Source of the DNA: Stercoripulliclostridium_A sp963642145 | Lineage (GTDB): Bacteria; Bacillota; Clostridia; Christensenellales; DTU072 | Assembly (NCBI GenBank): GCA_963642145.1 | Contig: CAVIFU010000003.1 | Span: 1 to 64,000 of the forward strand | Length of the DNA stretch: 64,000 bases | Reading direction: 5' to 3' | Shown: piece after piece, positions 59,599-64,000 of the stretch | Layout: each line of letters opens with the position of its first letter | How positions within the stretch are numbered: position 1 is the stretch's first letter | The notes under the pieces: model-generated | What the model was told of the DNA's origin: nothing | The model's input: the letters and a program-made list of their open reading frames with translations, nothing else | Database searches by the model: none | Program-made: the position numbers and the translations under genes

Positions 59599-62500
59599 AT
59601 GTCGAACGATAAATTTGCACAAACACCCAACAAACTTTGCAGAGCGTCAATCGCGTTTACTGCGGTTGTAATACTCGTTGCGGCGGCTATTTGTTTAGCC
59701 GCGCTCGTTCCGTTGCCGCGCGCCGTCCCGGCGGAAGCCGCCATGATCGACGGCGGGTCGGAAGTCAAAAACGGCGAGATAAACGATTACAGTCGAGACG
59801 TCGTGGTTACGGGCGCTTCCGTTTCGCTCAAAGGTTCCGATTCGGTTACCGCGAGCGCCGGTAGGGACGCAACCGCTACCGTGAGCATAACGCGCCAAGC
59901 CACGATTACTTTCGGCGACAAAATCAAGAAGGCTCTTTCTACGGGTAAACTTGCCGTCAAAGTGGTGGTAAGCGGTACGCACGTCGTAACGGTGGACAGC
60001 GGCAAGCTCGGCGACGGGTCGGACTCAACTTATGAGATATTCGGGGAATTCGTCGGTAGCGGTTCTCTCTCGGAGGCGGCGGCATTTACGGACGCGTCCG
60101 AAGAAAGCGAAGGAACGGAGCAGTCGAACGGCAACATAAACAAGACGTTTACCGACGTCGAACTTGACGTCACGAGCGGCGTGGCGGGGTACGGCAGTTT
60201 TTCTTTCACATACACGGTAGAATACGTGGCGATAAGTGAGGCGGCGAGCGCCGAGCAAGCCACGGCGAGCATATCGGTCGATTCCACCGTTGCGATAAAC
60301 GTCAAACTTGAATTTGCAGAGGGCGCGGTTACGGTAACGGCGCAAGGCGGCGGTAGCGTATCGACGGGCGACGACGTTCTCATAAGCGACAGCGATACCG
60401 AGCGCACCAAGTCTTGCAAAATAGCTTTCAATGACCCTCTTGCGTTCAAAGCGGAGGCTTCCGCCGGCTATTACTTTGCGGGATGGCGCCTCTCTTCCCA
60501 AGATATTCGCTCCGACAAAACGGCGACTTTCGGCACGACGGAAGAGCCCATAGAATACGGCTATCAGATTGCCGACGACATATCGGTGACCGCGATATTC
60601 CACAAAATAGAACTTGACGGCGCCGGCGAAAGCTATGTCTATGACGCGCTGGAAACGGGCGTCGGACCGCGCATCAAAGCCTCCCTCGGCAACAGTTACG
60701 ACGTCGTTGACATATATTCCGGCACGACCAATGCCGGCGTTCAAGTAGACGGCGTTACCGGCAAACCGAGGCAAGCCGGCAGTTATACCCACAAAGGTTA
60801 CATGTATTACAAGGGCACCGCGGAAGAGGACCGTAGCGACAAAACCCTCGTAGGCTACATAGAAACCGCATACGTGATAGAGCGCAACGTGCCTACCGTC
60901 ACGCGTGCGGACGGTAACCTCACGGAGATTACGATTAACTACGGCGGCACTTTGGGCGACATAGATCTCACGTGCACCGCGACAAACAGCTTAAACGTCG
61001 GCGAGAAGGTAAACGGCACCGTGTCCGTTCTCCTCAACGAAGTCGTTGCGGATAGAACAAAACTTTTGCCTGCCGACGCAAAAGGCGTAGACTACGTCAT
61101 CAGATTCACGCCCGAAGACGGCTATAACTACGCCGTTGCGGACATGAAAGTTAAAATTTACGTTCCCGACTACTTCAAACTGAGCGTCATAAACGGCGAC
61201 GACTCCTTGCGCACGGCGAAGATTATCAAGTCGGAAACATCGACGGTTGACGCGAGCGTGTCCAACAATAAAGGCGAAACCGCGCTCACGCGCGAGGTCG
61301 TCAAAATATCCTTGCGCGCAACGATGACCGATGACAGCGGAAGGTACTTTTTCATCGGTTGGCGTATAGGCTTGCCCGATTCGGACTCCACGCACTATAC
61401 GTATCTCACCGCCGGAGCGGAAAACGGACTTGCATATGATTACTACATCCCCTCGGTAGGCGACGTCATGGGTACGGACGCCGACGGCAATACCACGTAT
61501 TACACTCAAGAAGACATAGAAAGGTATACGCGGGCGGAGTTTGTGGCGGTATTCGTGCGCGACACGACAGCCGGAGATTCGGACGAAATAAGCGTCGCCT
61601 ATACGGGTGGCAGTCTCACCAAACAAGCGACATTCAGCCCGGAGAACGCCGGTTACGGCTTCGCGCCGACGGGCGTGGAATATTACGACGAAAACGACGT
61701 TCTTTTGACGAGCGCGCCTTCCGCGATAGGCACTTACAAGATTAAGTACTCCGTCAGAAATACCGAACTCGGCGAGGTAGTCGGCAATCGCGAGATAAAA
61801 TACGTCATCGCCAAGGCGGCGGTCAACGCCACAATCAACACCGTAAGGTCCGAGGGCGACGGCAGTTATAACCGCGAGATCGGTTGGGCGAAAAGGATGT
61901 ATTACACCGTTTCCGTCACTAACGTTTTGTCGGGCGCGATCTCTAAGTACTACTACAAAACCGGCGACGGCGAATGGACGGAGATAGAGGGCGACATAGC
62001 CAAACGAACCGGTTGCGCCATAACTTTCGTCAGCCCCGAATCGGCAACATCGTACGTGAGCACTTTCGTCTTCAAGGCGGAAGACGCGAACGGTAACGTC
62101 GTTGCGGAGACCGTCGGCGACGGCGCCGAGTGCAAAATAGACGTAAGCACACCGGGAATTAAAGAAGTGCGCGTATCGGATTCGAGCGGCAATACTTATA
62201 GCGGCGGTTGGCAAAACACATATGTGAGATACGCGCTGGACGTCACTTACGGCGGTAGCGGAGCCGTTATTTCGGTTAAGTACGGCGATACCGGCAGTTG
62301 GAAGACGTTGAGTCTAACCGATATAGGCTATTCTTCCGGCAAAGAAGTAGCTATCGTTTCGCGCACGGTAACATTTGACATCGGCGATGAATTCAACGGC
62401 AACGTGTACGTAAAAATCGGCAACGGCGTAGGCGTCGAAAACGAATCGCGCACGGTGTTTTCCGTAAGCATAGACAAAACTCCCGCCGTTCTCGGCTCAG

Positions 62501-64000
62501 GCACTCGGAACAAAAACCTGAACGCCAACGGCTGGATAGGAGAGGAAACGATAATAAGCTTCGATATAAGCGACGTCGGCGGTTCCGGCATATCGAAAGT
62601 AGTATGCGATACCGCAACCGTGGGAGGCGCGGACGGCAAATATTACCTGACGGTAAAAAACAGCGCGCAACACAAAGTATACGTCTATGACGGAGCCGGC
62701 AATTACAGCGAAAACACATATTATGCACCCGTCGATACGGACGATTTGACGTACGAAACGGCGGAAGGCTCGTTCGTCGCGGATACGTGGGCAAACACCG
62801 CCGTCACCGTCAAATTCAACGCCGAAGCAGGCGCGAGCGGCGTTCGCATAAATTACAGCACTGACGGCGAAAGTTATTTCCCTTGCAATGAAGGCAATAC
62901 GTTCGACTACGGCAACGTTACCGGAGCGGAAGTGCGCACCGTGACGCTTAGCTATACCATAAACGTGCCGGACGGCGAATATCACTACTATTTCCGCATC
63001 GAGAACGGCGCCGGCATAGTCAAGTACATAGATTACGGCAACGTCAAAATCGATAGCGTGGCGCCCGAATTCTCGGACGTAACCGACCTATCCGTTTATC
63101 AGGGCGAACAGTGGATCTCGTCTACAATCAACGCCGAATTTCGCGTGGCGGAAACATCGACCGTAAATTCCGGAATTAAGGAAGTTACCTCGGATAACTC
63201 AGGCGTGCTTACCCGAGAAGAAAACGGGAAATACGTTCTCAATATAGACAAATGCACTCCTTACACCGTTACCGCTACCGATAACGCGGGCAACGTGAGA
63301 ACGTACGTGTTCCAAGCCAACGTTGACATCGTCAGCCCTAAGCTCGAAATTAAGGCTTACGTGGGCGGCGGAAATCCGGAAGACCCGACCGTCGTTCCGT
63401 CGGACGATGACAATGACGACAAGTACGCATACGACTTCGCGAGCTGGATAAATGCCGCCGCCAAGTCCAATGAGCCGTGGCTCAGAATAGAGTTCACCAT
63501 TACCCTCACGGCAAGCGGTAGCGCCATAGAAATATCCAATGACGGCGGCAGTACGTGGATTGTGCTTACGGAAACTTATCGTCCCCAAGGCGACGAGGTT
63601 TCGGGTACCGTTTCCACGAGAACATACATCACGCAGGAACAGAACAAGAGCTACAAATTCCGTTTGGCAACGGGTTCCGGCAAGTACGTGGAATTCAATC
63701 CGATATCGGACGGAACGGCGTATGTCAGGATAGACTTTACCGCGCCCACGCTTGCGGACAGCCAATACACTTCCGGCACGGACGGCGACTTCCCGGCGGA
63801 GGAACGTTGGACGAGTGAAGACGCAGTTTGGAAATTCAGACTCAGCGACCGCACCACGGGTTCCGACATCAACGCGGAGACGATAGCACTGTATAAATTC
63901 AGCGCAGATATATCCGACGAGAGCATATGGTCCGATCCTACGTCCGGAGAGAAGCTGACGGTAACCAAATCCGGTCCGTATTACACATATACGTTCACCG
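59599..64000 (+). CDS. Large secreted Ig/MBG-like surface protein (3' truncated by window edge)
   Basis: Open from ATG 59599 (AAGGA 7 bases upstream) through at least 1,467 codons to the window end with no stop. A Sec signal spans about 1-48, ending P-A-E-A without a lipobox. A divergent InlB-type/bacterial repeat (G-Y-Y-F-A-G-W near residues 289-295) occurs twice (again F-F-I-G-W near 580). MBG-like domains follow (N-Y-G-G-T-L-G-D near 448; F-T-P-E-D-G-Y-N-Y near 503; S-A-P-S-A-I-G-T-Y-K near 705). From about residue 760 onward, units with G-W, D-G-x-x-W, D-x-A-G-N and D-x-T/V-A-P signatures recur, typical of tandem bacterial Ig-like domains of adhesins. The C-terminal anchor lies beyond the window. 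Confidence 0.88.
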   Translation, partial: MSNDKFAQTPNKLCRASIAFTAVVILVAAAICLAALVPLPRAVPAEAAMIDGGSEVKNGEINDYSRDVVVTGASVSLKGSDSVTASAGRDATATVSITRQATITFGDKIKKALSTGKLAVKVVVSGTHVVTVDSGKLGDGSDSTYEIFGEFVGSGSLSEAAAFTDASEESEGTEQSNGNINKTFTDVELDVTSGVAGYGSFSFTYTVEYVAISEAASAEQATASISVDSTVAINVKLEFAEGAVTVTAQGGGSVSTGDDVLISDSDTERTKSCKIAFNDPLAFKAEASAGYYFAGWRLSSQDIRSDKTATFGTTEEPIEYGYQIADDISVTAIFHKIELDGAGESYVYDALETGVGPRIKASLGNSYDVVDIYSGTTNAGVQVDGVTGKPRQAGSYTHKGYMYYKGTAEEDRSDKTLVGYIETAYVIERNVPTVTRADGNLTEITINYGGTLGDIDLTCTATNSLNVGEKVNGTVSVLLNEVVADRTKLLPADAKGVDYVIRFTPEDGYNYAVADMKVKIYVPDYFKLSVINGDDSLRTAKIIKSETSTVDASVSNNKGETALTREVVKISLRATMTDDSGRYFFIGWRIGLPDSDSTHYTYLTAGAENGLAYDYYIPSVGDVMGTDADGNTTYYTQEDIERYTRAEFVAVFVRDTTAGDSDEISVAYTGGSLTKQATFSPENAGYGFAPTGVEYYDENDVLLTSAPSAIGTYKIKYSVRNTELGEVVGNREIKYVIAKAAVNATINTVRSEGDGSYNREIGWAKRMYYTVSVTNVLSGAISKYYYKTGDGEWTEIEGDIAKRTGCAITFVSPESATSYVSTFVFKAEDANGNVVAETVGDGAECKIDVSTPGIKEVRVSDSSGNTYSGGWQNTYVRYALDVTYGGSGAVISVKYGDTGSWKTLSLTDIGYSSGKEVAIVSRTVTFDIGDEFNGNVYVKIGNGVGVENESRTVFSVSIDKTPAVLGSGTRNKNLNANGWIGEETIISFDISDVGGSGISKVVCDTATVGGADGKYYLTVKNSAQHKVYVYDGAGNYSENTYYAPVDTDDLTYETAEGSFVADTWANTAVTVKFNAEAGASGVRINYSTDGESYFPCNEGNTFDYGNVTGAEVRTVTLSYTINVPDGEYHYYFRIENGAGIVKYIDYGNVKIDSVAPEFSDVTDLSVYQGEQWISSTINAEFRVAETSTVNSGIKEVTSDNSGVLTREENGKYVLNIDKCTPYTVTATDNAGNVRTYVFQANVDIVSPKLEIKAYVGGGNPEDPTVVPSDDDNDDKYAYDFASWINAAAKSNEPWLRIEFTITLTASGSAIEISNDGGSTWIVLTETYRPQGDEVSGTVSTRTYITQEQNKSYKFRLATGSGKYVEFNPISDGTAYVRIDFTAPTLADSQYTSGTDGDFPAEERWTSEDAVWKFRLSDRTTGSDINAETIALYKFSADISDESIWSDPTSGEKLTVTKSGPYYTYTFT

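Noticed and set aside
60991..62214. 407-codon minus-strand ORF
   Set aside because: Antisense shadow of the right-edge surface gene, whose plus frame is open for 1,467 codons with recognisable Ig-like and MBG-like motifs.

Overview
The window reads as a chromosomal piece of a spore-forming Firmicute, most likely an uncultured gut-type Clostridia (lineage within Clostridia not resolvable here). Support: a gerA/gerB/gerC-type germinant receptor operon, strong Shine-Dalgarno sites (AGGAGG-like), canonical sigma-A promoters (several TTGACN-17-TATAAT), no outer-membrane genes, and an abundance of lipoproteins and Ig-like surface proteins. Base composition looks near-balanced and uniform. I saw no rRNA, tRNA, CRISPR, phage, transposase or integrase.

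Layout. 1-0.3 kb: tail of a surface protein with a GLUG-like repeat, closed by a terminator. 0.4-4.1 kb: germinant receptor operon. 4.1-7.1 kb: a membrane-anchored sialidase-fold (BNR) protein and a MATE exporter, each with its own promoter. 7.2-13.1 kb: a tight four-gene operon of a transglutaminase lipoprotein, an aldose-epimerase-like DUF4380-type protein, a ROK-family sugar-kinase-like protein and a PIG-L/LmbE deacetylase, suggesting handling of amino-sugar derivatives. 13.2-41.7 kb: two terminators, a promoter, a structured leader and one uninterrupted 28.2-kb gene for a roughly 9,409-residue lipoprotein. Its front half contains at least eleven copies of a recurrent beta/amphipathic-helix module of about 310-340 residues separated by acidic Ser/Asn/Gln-rich linkers. 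Its back half holds carboxypeptidase-regulatory-like domains, glycine-zipper segments, Ig-like repeats and repeated small alpha/beta domains.

41.8-55.4 kb: a six-gene operon-like block behind a consensus promoter: M6 metalloprotease (protease, RCC1-like propeller, Ig-like tandem, dockerin), a lipoprotein whose second half looks cohesin-like and whose reading frame overlaps the protease, a GH20 beta-N-acetylhexosaminidase, a Ca2+ P-type ATPase, a degenerate alpha/beta-hydrolase-like protein and a signal peptidase I. 55.4-59.4 kb (minus strand): a condensation-domain-type acyltransferase with a HAAS-like membrane protein, then an alpha/beta esterase and an alkaline-phosphatase-superfamily enzyme. 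59.6-64.0 kb: the first 1,467 codons of another very large secreted Ig/MBG-like protein that is open to the window edge.

Taken together this is a cell-surface/exoprotein region. The most unusual items are the giant modular lipoprotein, which I infer may be a tandem array of half-barrel or beta-groove modules, and the protease/lipoprotein pair that may be a minimal dockerin-cohesin attachment module. Both fold assignments are pattern-based inferences and were not tested computationally.
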